Below are positions 6,240-14,864 of a stretch of DNA of 14,902 nucleotides, in pieces. Origin of the DNA: Dechloromonas sp. (GTDB lineage Bacteria > Pseudomonadota > Gammaproteobacteria > Burkholderiales > Rhodocyclaceae); NCBI GenBank assembly GCA_017302355.1, contig JAFLDQ010000082.1, forward strand, positions 1 through 14,902, read 5' to 3'. The number at the start of each line of letters is the position of its first letter. Within the stretch, counting starts at the first letter, position 1. A program made the translations under genes and the position numbers. The notes beneath the pieces are model-generated. The model had not been told where the DNA came from. It searched no databases and saw only the letters and a list, made by a program, of their open reading frames with translations.

Positions 6240-7057
6240 TTGCTCAACCAGATGAAGAATTCACGGTTGCCATCGCCCCCGGCAATGGGGCTGGCGAACC
6301 AGGCTCGCACAGTGAGGCCGAGGCTTGCGGCGCACTGACGGAGTTTCCCTTCGACTTCGCGATGGAGGGCCGTGTCGCGGACGATGCCACCCTTGCCGAC
6401 GTTGCCGGGACCGGCCTCAAACTGCGGCTTGACCAGCAGAAGCATGTCACCGTGCGCGGCGAGCAGGGGTTCCAGTTGCGGCAGGATCAACGTCAGCGAG
6501 ATGAAGGAGACGTCGCCGACGATCAGATCGAAGCCGCCGGCCGGCATCGCATCGCCGAGATCGGCGGCGGTCAGCGAACGGCAGTTGATGCCCTCGATGG
6601 CGGTAACCGCCGGGTCGGTGCGCACCTGTGGGTGCAACTGGTCGTGGCCGACGTCGACACCGACGACGCGCCTGGCGCCGCTCTGCAGCAGGCAGTCGGT
6701 AAAGCCGCCGGTCGATTGGCCGACGTCGAGGCAGACCCCGCCGGCGATCTCGAGGCCGGTTTGCGCCAGTGCCCCGGCCAGTTTCTGGCCGCCGCGCGAG
6801 ACGTAGCGCGCGCCGGCGTCGGCTGTCACGGTCAACGGCGTTGCGTCCGGCAATTCCAGCGCGGGCTTGGTGATCGTGCCGCCTGCCCAGCTGACCCGGC
6901 CCTCGCGGATCAACCCCTGCGCCGCCGTGCGCGACGGCGCCAGCTTGCGGGCGACGAGCAGGGCATCCGCCCGCAGCGCCCCGGCCGGCCGTTCCCGTGA
7001 AGGCTGCGCCGCCGGGGCCGGCTTCCTCTGCCGCGCGTGGAAGGAATTCATGCTCAT
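6236..7057 (-). CDS. tlyA: TlyA-family 2'-O-ribose rRNA methyltransferase (hemolysin A family)
   Basis: A SAM-dependent RNA methyltransferase of the TlyA/FtsJ-like group; characterised members 2'-O-methylate cytidines of rRNA, and 'hemolysin' is a historical name. From the ATG at 7057 it has 273 residues. An S4 RNA-binding domain lies at about 28-63 (LRADALLVARKLAPSRTAAQ), then the SRGGQKL motif (88-93) with K92. The SAM loop LDVGQSTGGFTD is at 110-121, GDVSFISL at 181-188 and LVKPQFEAG at 208-216, supplying the Lys-Asp-Lys-Glu type catalytic residues. The ATG at 7051 is an alternative start; neither has a strong ribosome site. The frame is open far upstream, but that part is only a shadow of ahcY. 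It begins 14 bases after the ahcY stop and overlaps metF by four bases. The exact rRNA target is unknown. Confidence 0.93.
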   Translation of the reverse strand: MSMNSFHARQRKPAPAAQPSRERPAGALRADALLVARKLAPSRTAAQGLIREGRVSWAGGTITKPALELPDATPLTVTADAGARYVSRGGQKLAGALAQTGLEIAGGVCLDVGQSTGGFTDCLLQSGARRVVGVDVGHDQLHPQVRTDPAVTAIEGINCRSLTAADLGDAMPAGGFDLIVGDVSFISLTLILPQLEPLLAAHGDMLLLVKPQFEAGPGNVGKGGIVRDTALHREVEGKLRQCAASLGLTVRAWFASPIAGGDGNREFFIWLSK

Positions 7058-7071
7058 CGCCGCACGAGCCG

Positions 7072-8467
<1,396 letters not shown>

Positions 8468-8472
<5 letters not shown>

Positions 8473-8496
8473 AGTAAGCTCCTGAATAACTGTGGC
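8468..8496 (-). promoter_or_regulatory. Hairpin holding the ahcY start codon in its stem and the ribosome site in its loop
   Basis: On the minus strand, GCCACAGT (8496-8489) pairs perfectly with ACTGTGGC (8475-8468), extendable by a G-U pair. The 13-base loop holds the AGGAG Shine-Dalgarno, and the stem holds the GTG start (8472-8470). Such a hairpin should limit ribosome loading when folded, and is a candidate output element for the SAH riboswitch upstream. The pairing is visible; the regulatory role is inferred. Confidence 0.6.
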
Positions 8497-8503
8497 CGGG
8501 AGA

Positions 8504-8565
8504 GGGATGGGGCAAATTCGGCTCACCCGCCATCCCGTGCCCGGCACGGGGTTGATTGGGTGAGC
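8504..8565 (-). promoter_or_regulatory. Candidate expression platform of the SAH riboswitch
   Basis: Three mutually competing helices can be drawn on the minus-strand RNA. (1) CCGTGC/GCACGG in the segment 8550-8535. (2) GCTCACCC (8565-8558), which contains most of the aptamer pseudoknot strand, with GGGTGAGC (8528-8521), a perfect 8-bp helix. (3) GGGATGG (8536-8530) with CCATCCC (8510-8504). Helix 2 cannot coexist with the pseudoknot, and helix 3 overlaps helix 1 and encloses the 3' arm of helix 2. That is the arrangement expected of a ligand-controlled switch. There is no U-tract, so control is probably at translation. Confidence 0.6.
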
Positions 8566-8616
8566 GCGGTTTGAAACCGAGCCTGAGAGAAAATTCCCCT
8601 GCAGCGCTCCTCGGTA
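8557..8616 (-). ncRNA. SAH riboswitch aptamer
   Basis: The minus-strand RNA has the signature of the SAH riboswitch class known from upstream of ahcY in beta- and gammaproteobacteria: CCGAGGAGCGCTGCAG, then CAGGCTCGG, then GCGCTCACC. P1 pairs CCGAG (8614-8610) with CTCGG (8581-8577). The pseudoknot pairs GAGCGC (8609-8604) with GCGCTC (8567-8562). The internal stem between them is short and wobble-rich. Known members bind S-adenosylhomocysteine and raise expression of SAH-recycling genes. The position, about 90 bases before ahcY, and the gene identity agree fully. Confidence 0.93.
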
Positions 8617-8624
8617 GGTCGCGG

Positions 8625-8630
8625 ATTATA
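8625..8630 (-). promoter_or_regulatory. -10 box of a probable ahcY promoter
   Basis: A perfect TATAAT on the minus strand (8630-8625). Transcription would start near 8618, only a few bases before the first paired base of the SAH aptamer (8614), so the riboswitch would form the very 5' end of the message. The -35 region (about 8648-8653) is poor, which suggests an activator or a weak promoter. Confidence 0.55.
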
Positions 8631-8655
8631 AACCAGTTTCCTCCGAACAGGGATG

Positions 8656-8703
8656 GTTGCGGTCGACGGTGAAAAAGGGCTTGTTTTCGCCGTCGACCGC
8701 AAC
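8656..8703 (-). repeat. 20-bp inverted repeat between metK and the ahcY control region
   Basis: Arms 8656-8675 and 8684-8703 pair over 20 positions (one G-U), with an 8-base loop. The outer 14 pairs, centred on GGTCGAC, are perfect. It starts five bases after the metK stop and ends before the ahcY -10 box. It has no clean T-run after the 3' arm in the direction of transcription, so it is not a textbook terminator. It may terminate, protect the metK 3' end, or insulate the two genes. Confidence 0.75.
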
Positions 8704-8708
8704 AGGCC

Positions 8709-9872
8709 TTACAGGCCGGCGTCCGACTTGAGCAGGATTGCCCGATCGACAGCTTCCCACGTGAATTCCGGCTCGTCGCGGCCGAAATGGCCGTAGGCGG
8801 CGGTCTTCTGGTAGATCGGCCGCAGCAGATCCAACATATTGACGATGCCCTTCGGGCGCAGGTCAAAATGCTTTTTCACCAGTTCGGTCAGCGTTTCATT
8901 GTTGATCTTGCCGGTGCCGAAGGTGTCGATCATGATCGAGGTCGGCTCGGCGACGCCGATGGCGTAGGAAATCTGCACCAGGCAGCGCGTGGCCAGGCCG
9001 GCGGCGACAATGTTCTTGGCGACATAACGGCCGGCGTAGGCGGCGGAGCGGTCGACCTTGGACGGGTCCTTGCCTGAGAAAGCGCCGCCGCCGTGCGGCG
9101 CGGCCCCGCCGTAGGTATCGACGATGATCTTGCGCCCCGTCAGGCCGCAGTCGCCCTGCGGGCCGCCGACGACGAAGCGGCCGGTCGGGTTGACCAGGTA
9201 CTTGATGTCGCCCTTGATCAGCTCCTTGGGCAGGACCGGCTTGATGATCTGCTCGACGGTCGCCTCGCGCAGGTCTTCCAGGCTGATGTCCGGCGAGTGC
9301 TGGGTGGACAGCACGACGGTGTCGATCGAGTGCGGCTTGCCGTCGACGTAGCGGATCGTGACCTGCGACTTGGCGTCGGGGCGCGCCCAGGGCAGGCGGC
9401 CGTCCTTGCGCAGCATGGCCTGGCGCTCGACGAGGCGGTGCGACAGGTAGATCGGCAGCGGCATCAGCGACGGGGTTTCGTCGCAGGCGTAGCCGAACAT
9501 CAGGCCCTGGTCGCCGGCGCCCTGGCCGAGGTTGTCGTCGTAGGCGGCATTGACGCCCTGGGCGATGTCCGGGCTCTGCTTGTCGTAGGCGACGAGCACC
9601 GCGCAACCCTTGTAGTCGATGCCGTATTCGGTGTTGTCGTAGCCGATGCGCTTGATCGTGTCGCGGGCGACCTGGATGTAATCGACGTTGGCGCTGGTGG
9701 TGATTTCACCGGCCAGAATGACCAGGCCGGTGTTGCACAGCGTCTCGGCGGCGACGCGCGAATGCTTGTCCTGGGACAGGATGGCGTCGAGGATGGCGTC
9801 GGAAATCTGGTCGGAAACCTTGTCGGGATGGCCTTCGCCCACCGATTCCGAGGTGAAGAGATACTCGCTCAT
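8709..9872 (-). CDS. metK: Methionine adenosyltransferase (SAM synthetase)
   Basis: Makes S-adenosylmethionine from methionine and ATP, in the cytoplasm, as a tetramer. At 387 residues it is full length. It shows [18 protein letters not shown] (12-29), the signature [12 protein letters not shown], and [19 protein letters not shown] with the P-loop-like lysine region, all without gaps. The ATG at 9872 has GGAG six bases upstream. It is transcribed toward ahcY and is divergent from the lipid A acyltransferase operon. A 20-bp stem, a separate -10 box and a riboswitch lie between it and ahcY, so the two are probably transcribed and regulated separately although they act in one cycle. Its leader has a hairpin ending at the ribosome site. 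Confidence 0.98.
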   Translation of the reverse strand: MSEYLFTSESVGEGHPDKVSDQISDAILDAILSQDKHSRVAAETLCNTGLVILAGEITTSANVDYIQVARDTIKRIGYDNTEYGIDYKGCAVLVAYDKQSPDIAQGVNAAYDDNLGQGAGDQGLMFGYACDETPSLMPLPIYLSHRLVERQAMLRKDGRLPWARPDAKSQVTIRYVDGKPHSIDTVVLSTQHSPDISLEDLREATVEQIIKPVLPKELIKGDIKYLVNPTGRFVVGGPQGDCGLTGRKIIVDTYGGAAPHGGGAFSGKDPSKVDRSAAYAGRYVAKNIVAAGLATRCLVQISYAIGVAEPTSIMIDTFGTGKINNETLTELVKKHFDLRPKGIVNMLDLLRPIYQKTAAYGHFGRDEPEFTWEAVDRAILLKSDAGL

Positions 9873-9883
9873 GAAATGCTCCA

Positions 9884-9920
9884 GTGGTCCTTCGATCCGG
9901 CGTTACCAGCTTCGGACCAC
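9884..9920 (-). promoter_or_regulatory. Hairpin in the metK leader, next to the ribosome site
   Basis: On the minus strand, GTGGTCC (9920-9914) pairs with GGACCAC (9890-9884). Inside, CTGG and CCGG form a second short stem around a TAACG loop, separated from the outer stem by purine-rich internal loops. The outer stem ends one base before the GGAG of metK (9882-9879). The shape suggests a leader regulating metK, but it does not match any SAM riboswitch class I know. Confidence 0.45.
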
Positions 9921-9962
9921 GAGCGGTGACGCTTTAGCAGTATTTCTGAATCGCCCTGCAAG

Positions 9963-9991
9963 TTGTCTGTTTAACTCGGCGAGTCGATAAT
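9963..9991 (+). promoter_or_regulatory. Probable promoter of the lpxL-dapF-xerC operon
   Basis: TTGTCT (9963-9968) and GATAAT (9986-9991) with a 17-base spacer; four of six and five of six matches to the sigma-70 consensus. The first gene of the operon starts 40 bases downstream, with GGAG at 10023-10026. Confidence 0.6.
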
Positions 9992-10030
9992 GATAGCCTT
10001 TTCGCGGCAGGTTTCAACCCCCGGAGTGCC

Positions 10031-10885
10031 ATGGTTTTCATTTTTCGCGTCCTTTCCTGGTTGCCGTTGAGCGTGTTGCACGCGCTGGGCGGCGGGCTTG
10101 GCCGCCTGACCTATTGGCTGTCGCCGACCTATCGCCGCCACCTGCGGGAGAATCTCGCCCAGGCGGGTGTCGATCCCTCGCTGCGCGGCGCCGTCGCGGC
10201 CGAGGCGGGCAAGCAGATGCTGGAACTGTCGCGCATCTGGATGCGGGCGCTGGAAGAGGCCATCGCCCAGGTGGTCGAGGTCGTGGGCTGGGAACATGTC
10301 GAAGCCGCGCGCCGGTCGGGCAAGGGCATCGTCTTCCTGACGCCGCATCTCGGCTGCTTCGAGATCACGGCGCAATACCTCTCGGCGCATTTTCCGATCA
10401 CGGTGCTCTACCGGCCGCCGAAGCGGACTTCACTGCAGCAATTGATCGAAATGGGCCGCCAGCGCAGCCAGTTGCACCTGGCGCCGGCGGACCTGACCGG
10501 CGTGCGCTCGCTGATCAAGGCTCTCAGAAGCGGCCAGGCAATCGGGCTGCTTCCCGACCAAGCGCCGAAGACGGGCGAAGGCGTCTGGCTCGATTTCTTC
10601 GGCCGCCCGGCGTACACGATGACCCTGGCTGCCCGGCTGAGCGAAACGGGCGCGACGACGCTGATGACCTGGGGCGAGCGGCTGCCCGGCGGGCGCGGCT
10701 ACCGGCTGCACTTTTCGCCGCCGCAGGCGGCGCTCGCGGGCAATACGGTCGAGCGCGCGCAACGCATCAACCAGGAAGTCGAGCATCTGGTCCGGCGCTG
10801 TCCCGCGCAGTATCTGTGGGGCTACAACCGCTACAAGCGCCCGGGCGGCGCCGAACCGCCGCCGGACAGGGGGCGCGGACGATGA
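10031..10885 (+). CDS. LpxL/HtrB-type lysophospholipid acyltransferase (first copy)
   Basis: Late acyltransferase of lipid A synthesis. The family moves a fatty acyl chain from acyl-ACP to the 3-hydroxyl of an acyl chain already on Kdo-lipid A, at the inner face of the inner membrane. At 284 residues it has an N-terminal hydrophobic segment (about 3-30) and the HX4(D/E) catalytic motif as H106-LGCF-E111. Then follow a VLYRPPK strand, GVRSLIKALRSGQAIGLLPDQ (the usual substrate-binding region) and a C-terminal YLWGYNRYK. The ATG at 10031 has GGAG four bases before it. It overlaps the next gene by four bases (ATGA). Which chain and position it acylates cannot be told. Confidence 0.92.
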   Translation: MVFIFRVLSWLPLSVLHALGGGLGRLTYWLSPTYRRHLRENLAQAGVDPSLRGAVAAEAGKQMLELSRIWMRALEEAIAQVVEVVGWEHVEAARRSGKGIVFLTPHLGCFEITAQYLSAHFPITVLYRPPKRTSLQQLIEMGRQRSQLHLAPADLTGVRSLIKALRSGQAIGLLPDQAPKTGEGVWLDFFGRPAYTMTLAARLSETGATTLMTWGERLPGGRGYRLHFSPPQAALAGNTVERAQRINQEVEHLVRRCPAQYLWGYNRYKRPGGAEPPPDRGRGR

Positions 10886-11757
10886 AGGCGGCTTTCTCTC
10901 ACCTCCTGGTCGCCTTTCTCTGGTTGCTCCACTGGCTGCCGCTGCCGGCCCTGCGCGCGTTCGGCTGGGGGCTGGGGAGGTTGCTCTTCGTCCTGGCAAG
11001 CGCGCGGCGCGAGATCACGCTGACCAACCTGCGCCTGTGCTTTCCGGAAATGCCGCAGGCCGGGCGCGAGCAGCTGGCGCGGGCGCATTTCGTTGCCTTC
11101 AGCCGCGCGGTGCTCGACCGCACGCTCGGCTGGTGGGCGTCGAAGGAGCGCCTCGAACGCATCATCCGCGTGACCGGCGTCGAACGCCTGAACGATCCCG
11201 GCGGCCGTCCGGTGATCATGCTCTGCCCGCATTTCGTCGGGCTCGACGCCGGCGCCACGCGGCTCTCGATGTTCGTCACGGCGTGCAGCGTCTATTCGAA
11301 GCAGAAGAATCCGGTATTCGACCGGTTGCTTTATGCCGGCCGCAGGCGTTTCAGTGATACGATCCTCCTGTCTCGGCACGAAGGAATGCGGAGGATTCTC
11401 AAGGCGTTGAAGGACGGCTACCAGTTCTACTATCTGCCGGACATGGATTTCGGGCGCAAGGAGTCGATCTTCGTGCCCTTTTTCGGGGTCCAGGCAGCGA
11501 CCATTCCAGCGCTCTCGCGACTGGTGCGTCTGACCGGCGCCCGGGTGGTGCCGTGCATCACGCGGCAGGTGCCGGACGGCTATGAGGTGGAAGTCATGCC
11601 GCCGTGGGAGGATTACCCGGGAGAGAGCGTCGAGGCCGATACCGCATTCGTCAACCGTTTCATCGAAGGCCAGGTGCTGCGCATGCCGGAGCAGTATTTC
11701 TGGTTGCACAAGCGGTTCAAGACCCGGCCAACCGGAGAGCAAAGGTTCTACAAATGA
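10882..11757 (+). CDS. LpxL/HtrB-type lysophospholipid acyltransferase (second copy)
   Basis: A second, diverged member of the same family, 291 residues. Hydrophobic N-terminus (about 5-40), then RREITLTNLRLCFPEM, typical of the group, and HX4D as H117-FVGL-D122. YSKQKNPVFDRLL, then LKALKDGYQFYYLPDMDFG and the C-terminal PEQYFWLHKRFKTRP follow. This closing motif is the classical one of LpxL, and the first copy carries a variant of it. The ATG at 10882 overlaps the stop of the first copy; the open frame further upstream is only a shadow. The two adjacent enzymes probably add the two secondary acyl chains of lipid A. It overlaps the GNAT gene by four bases. Confidence 0.93.
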   Translation: MKAAFSHLLVAFLWLLHWLPLPALRAFGWGLGRLLFVLASARREITLTNLRLCFPEMPQAGREQLARAHFVAFSRAVLDRTLGWWASKERLERIIRVTGVERLNDPGGRPVIMLCPHFVGLDAGATRLSMFVTACSVYSKQKNPVFDRLLYAGRRRFSDTILLSRHEGMRRILKALKDGYQFYYLPDMDFGRKESIFVPFFGVQAATIPALSRLVRLTGARVVPCITRQVPDGYEVEVMPPWEDYPGESVEADTAFVNRFIEGQVLRMPEQYFWLHKRFKTRPTGEQRFYK

Positions 11758-12260
11758 CAGACAGTCTGGACATCCATATTCGCCCCGTCACGCTACCCGA
11801 CGTGCCGGCCATCTCGGCCCTCGCCCGCGAAATCTGGCAGGCCGCCTACCCGGGCATCATCACCCAGGAACAGATCGATTTCATGCTCGAGCAGCGCTAT
11901 GGTCTTGAGCGGCTCTACGACGATCTCGATGATGCGGACAAGTGGCTGGACCAGGCGTTCGACGGCGAGCGCCGGGTGGGTTTCGCCTTCAGCGAGATCT
12001 ACCGCGGCGAGTTCAAGCTCGACAAGCTCTACATCCACCCCGACGTCCAGCGCCGCGGTGTCGGCGGCCACCTGATCGGGCATGTCGCGGCGCGGGCCAA
12101 GAAGCTCGGCTACCCGTGCGTGATCCTGGCCGTCAACAAGCGCAACGAGAAGGCGATCGGCTCCTACAAGAAATATGGCTTCGTCGTGCGCGAAGCGATC
12201 GTCGACGACATCGGTGGCGGCTACGTCATGGACGACTACGTAATGGAGAAGATCCTTTAG
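11754..12260 (+). CDS. GNAT-family N-acetyltransferase, PaiA/RimI-like
   Basis: A 168-residue single-domain GNAT enzyme that transfers acetyl from acetyl-CoA to an amine. The acetyl-CoA loop is in LYIHPDVQRRGVGGHLIGH (about 93-111), followed by ILAVNKRNEKAIGSYKKYGF, the common motif with the tyrosine that acts as general acid, and the ending GGGYVMDDYVMEKIL. This set recalls PaiA-like polyamine acetyltransferases, but the substrate cannot be assigned from sequence. The ATG overlaps the previous stop (ATGA), with AAAGG upstream. It sits between lipid A and diaminopimelate genes, an unusual extra in an otherwise familiar order. It is unrelated in role to the GNAT toxin at 2459-2947. Confidence 0.85.
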   Translation: MTDSLDIHIRPVTLPDVPAISALAREIWQAAYPGIITQEQIDFMLEQRYGLERLYDDLDDADKWLDQAFDGERRVGFAFSEIYRGEFKLDKLYIHPDVQRRGVGGHLIGHVAARAKKLGYPCVILAVNKRNEKAIGSYKKYGFVVREAIVDDIGGGYVMDDYVMEKIL

Positions 12261-12319
12261 CGTTTTGAAACAAGGACCTGCCTCTGCCATCTTCTTCCGG
12301 TGACGACCTGGATCCCGTG

Positions 12320-13150
12320 ATGAAACTTGCATTCGTCAAGATGCACGGCCTCGGCAATGACTTCGTCGTCATCGACGCCATTCGCCAGCAGGTTTCGTTG
12401 ACGCCGGAGCAGCTGCGCTACATCGCCGACCGCCATTTCGGCATCGGCTGCGATCAGATCCTGCTGGTCGAGGCGGCGACGCGACCCGACGCCGACTTTC
12501 GTTATCGCATTTTCAACGCGGATGGCGGCGAGGTCGAACAGTGCGGCAACGGCGCGCGCTGCTTCGTGCGTTTCGTGCATGAACGGGGGCTGACCGACCG
12601 GCGCGAGATCCGCGTCGAGACACTGGGCGGCATCATCGCCCCGCGTCTCGAGGGAGACGGCAATGTCACGGTCGACATGGGAATTCCCCGCTTTTTGCCG
12701 GGCGAGATCCCGTTCCTCCACGAGGACGACACGGTGGTCTACTCGCTGGACGTCGCCGATGAAACGCTGGACATCAGCGTCGTTTCGCTGGGCAATCCGC
12801 ATGCCGTCCAGGTCGTCGCCAGCGTGGACGACGCGCCCGTCGACACGCATGGCCCGCTGATCGAGAGCCACGCGCGCTTCCCGCAGCGCGTCAATGCCGG
12901 CTTCATGCAGGTCGCCGATCGCCACGCCATCCGGCTGCGCGTCTATGAACGCGGCGCGGGCGAAACACTGGCCTGCGGCACCGGCGCCTGCGCGGCGGCG
13001 GTGACCGGCATCCGGCGCGGCCTCCTCGATTCGCCGGTGCGCGTGACGACGCGCGGCGGCGACCTCAACATCGCCTGGGGCGGCCCCGACCGGCCGGTAC
13101 GGATGACCGGCCCCGCGGTCACCGTTTTCACTGGAGAAATCGAACTATGA
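12320..13150 (+). CDS. dapF: Diaminopimelate epimerase
   Basis: Converts LL- to meso-diaminopimelate, needed for peptidoglycan and lysine, without cofactor, by a two-cysteine mechanism. From the ATG at 12320 it has 276 residues, normal size. The two catalytic cysteines are visible: C75 in [17 protein letters not shown] and C219 in [14 protein letters not shown]. It starts [18 protein letters not shown] as expected. A GTG immediately upstream (12317) is an alternative start. The ribosome site is weak. It follows a 59-base gap, the only real gap of this operon, so a separate promoter is possible though none was seen. Its end overlaps the next gene by four bases. Confidence 0.97.
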   Translation: MKLAFVKMHGLGNDFVVIDAIRQQVSLTPEQLRYIADRHFGIGCDQILLVEAATRPDADFRYRIFNADGGEVEQCGNGARCFVRFVHERGLTDRREIRVETLGGIIAPRLEGDGNVTVDMGIPRFLPGEIPFLHEDDTVVYSLDVADETLDISVVSLGNPHAVQVVASVDDAPVDTHGPLIESHARFPQRVNAGFMQVADRHAIRLRVYERGAGETLACGTGACAAAVTGIRRGLLDSPVRVTTRGGDLNIAWGGPDRPVRMTGPAVTVFTGEIEL

Positions 13151-13818
13151 GCGCGCCCTTTCCCGAGGATGTGGCCGATTACCTGAAGAACAATCCCGGA
13201 TTCTTCGAGCAGTATGCCGACCTGATGGCGCAGATCTTCGTTCCGCATCCGCATGGCGGACGGGCCGTTTCGCTGGCCGAGCGGCAGATGCTGACCCTGC
13301 GCGACAAGAACCGCGAGACCGAGAGCAAGTTGGCCGAACTGATCGCCTTCGGGGAAGAAAATGACCAGATCGGCGAGAAGGTGCATCGCCTGGCGGTCGG
13401 CCTCATCGCCGTCGAGACCTTTTCGGCGGTCATCCACCTGCTGCGATTTCATCTGCGCGACGACTTCGCGGTTCCGCACGTCACCCTCCGCCTGTGGAAG
13501 AAGCCCGAGGGCGTCGCCGATTTGCCGGAATTTGCGGCGGTCACCGAAGAACTTCAGGTTTTTGCCGACACGCTGGCGCAACCGTACTGCGGTTCGACTT
13601 CCGGTTTTGGCGCCGGCGCGTGGTTCGGCGAACAGGCGGCGCACCTGCGCTCGCAGGCGCTGGTCGCCCTCTGCGACGGCGGCGCGACGATCGGCATGCT
13701 GGCGCTGGGCAGCGAGGACGCCAGGCGCTTCTATCCCGAGATGGGCACGCTTTATCTCGAGCGGATCGGCGAAATGGTTTCGGCCGCGCTGATTCGTGTC
13801 GCCAAGCCCGCCCAGTGA
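13147..13818 (+). CDS. DUF484 family protein
   Basis: A 223-residue DUF484 protein of unknown biochemical function, regularly found between dapF and xerC in proteobacteria. It begins with [23 protein letters not shown], typical of the family. A charged helix likely to form a coiled coil follows (about 40-75, around [19 protein letters not shown]). The last two thirds resemble a GAF-type fold, ending in a [20 protein letters not shown] segment. The ATG overlaps the dapF stop (ATGA), and its own stop overlaps the xerC GTG start (GTGA), so the three genes are tightly coupled. No enzymatic residues can be pointed to. Confidence 0.92.
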   Translation: MSAPFPEDVADYLKNNPGFFEQYADLMAQIFVPHPHGGRAVSLAERQMLTLRDKNRETESKLAELIAFGEENDQIGEKVHRLAVGLIAVETFSAVIHLLRFHLRDDFAVPHVTLRLWKKPEGVADLPEFAAVTEELQVFADTLAQPYCGSTSGFGAGAWFGEQAAHLRSQALVALCDGGATIGMLALGSEDARRFYPEMGTLYLERIGEMVSAALIRVAKPAQ

Positions 13819-14708
13819 CCGCGACGGCGACGGTCGACGAATATCTGGCCGAGCTGGCCGAGCAGCGCCGGCAGTCGCCGCATACCATCAGCAACTACCG
13901 GCGCGACCTGGCGCGCCTGCTGGCGCTGGCCGGCGATGCCCGGCCGGGCAACCTGCAGTCGCCGCAGATCCGTCGTTTCGTCGCCCGGCTTCACGCCCAG
14001 GGCTTGTCCGGGCGCTCGCTCGCCCGCATGCTGTCGGCCTGGCGGGGCTATTTCGCCTGGCTCGGCAGGCGCGGCGCCCTGACCGCGAATCCGTGCGACG
14101 GGGTGCGCCCGCCGAAGTCGCCGCGGCGCCTGCCGAATGCGCTCTCGGTCGATGAGGCCGCGGCGCTGCTGCTGCCCGAGGGGGACGACGATCCCGTCCT
14201 CGCGGCGCGCGACACGGCGATGTTCGAGTTGTTCTATTCCTCGGGTTTGCGCCTCGCCGAACTCGCCGCCCTCGATTGCGCCGCGCTGGATGCGATGCTG
14301 GCGGACGGCGAGGTGAGGGTGCTCGGCAAGCGCAGCAAGGCGCGAATCGTTCCGGTCGGGGCGCGGGCGCGCGAGGCGCTGGCGGCCTGGCAGGCGCTGC
14401 GGGCGCAGCTTGCCGCCGCGGACGAACCGGCCCTGTTCGTCGGCCGGCGCGGCACGCGCCTTGGTCACCGGGCCATCCAGGACCGGCTGGGACGCCACGC
14501 CCTGCGCGCCGGGCTGCCGCGCCACGTTCATCCGCACATGCTGCGCCACTCGTTCGCCTCGCACGTCCTGCAGTCGTCGGGCGACCTGCGGGCGGTGCAG
14601 GAAATGCTCGGGCATGCCAGCATCGCCTCGACGCAGGTGTATACGCATCTCGATTTCCAGCATCTGGCCAAGGTTTACGATGCGGCCCATCCGCGGGCCA
14701 AGCGCTGA
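13815..14708 (+). CDS. xerC: Tyrosine recombinase XerC
   Basis: With XerD, XerC resolves chromosome dimers at dif near the terminus. From the GTG at 13815 it has 297 residues, normal for XerC. The N-terminal SAM-like domain (about 5-88) includes SPHTISNYRRDL. The catalytic domain shows the full set: R146 (SGLRLAEL), K172 (GKRSKARIVPVG), H241 and R244 (HMLRHSFASH), H267 (LGHASI) and the nucleophile Y276 (TQVYTH). The GTG overlaps the DUF484 stop, which decides the start; the longer open frame upstream is a shadow. The context dapF-DUF484-xerC separates it from XerD and from island integrases. A mobile element begins soon after its stop. Confidence 0.96.
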   Translation: MTATATVDEYLAELAEQRRQSPHTISNYRRDLARLLALAGDARPGNLQSPQIRRFVARLHAQGLSGRSLARMLSAWRGYFAWLGRRGALTANPCDGVRPPKSPRRLPNALSVDEAAALLLPEGDDDPVLAARDTAMFELFYSSGLRLAELAALDCAALDAMLADGEVRVLGKRSKARIVPVGARAREALAAWQALRAQLAAADEPALFVGRRGTRLGHRAIQDRLGRHALRAGLPRHVHPHMLRHSFASHVLQSSGDLRAVQEMLGHASIASTQVYTHLDFQHLAKVYDAAHPRAKR

Positions 14709-14817
14709 ACGCTTGCCGCGGTCGACCGTCGGAAGAGCCGGAAATTCCCCCAGTTTCCGCGATTGAAACGACATAGTTTCTGAGGATCCCCGCCACACAA
14801 GCGATCCGGTAGAGTTG

Positions 14818-14838
14818 AGGTGATCGAGACACTCACCT
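14818..14838 (+). repeat. Small hairpin in the leader of the transposase gene
   Basis: AGGTGA and TCACCT form a perfect 6-bp inverted repeat around a 9-base loop, about 27 bases before the transposase start. Insertion sequences often carry such hairpins, which keep outside transcription from raising transposase translation. Here this is only an inference from position. Confidence 0.4.
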
Positions 14839-14864
14839 ATCGGGTGACGAAAGGAGGCGGGGCG

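Noticed and set aside
8656..8703. Calling the long stem a rho-independent terminator
   Set aside because: The T-run lies inside the 3' arm near the loop, not after the stem in the direction of transcription.
9093..9929. 278-codon plus-strand open frame opposite metK
   Set aside because: Complement-strand shadow of a highly conserved gene; low-complexity composition and no ribosome site.
9873..10030. A known SAM riboswitch upstream of metK
   Set aside because: None of the conserved cores I know (SAM-I, SAM-II, SAM-III, SAM/SAH) can be recognised; kept only as an unclassified hairpin.
10114..10881. N-terminal extension of the second acyltransferase frame
   Set aside because: Out-of-frame shadow of the first acyltransferase. 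The real start is the ATGA overlap at 10882.
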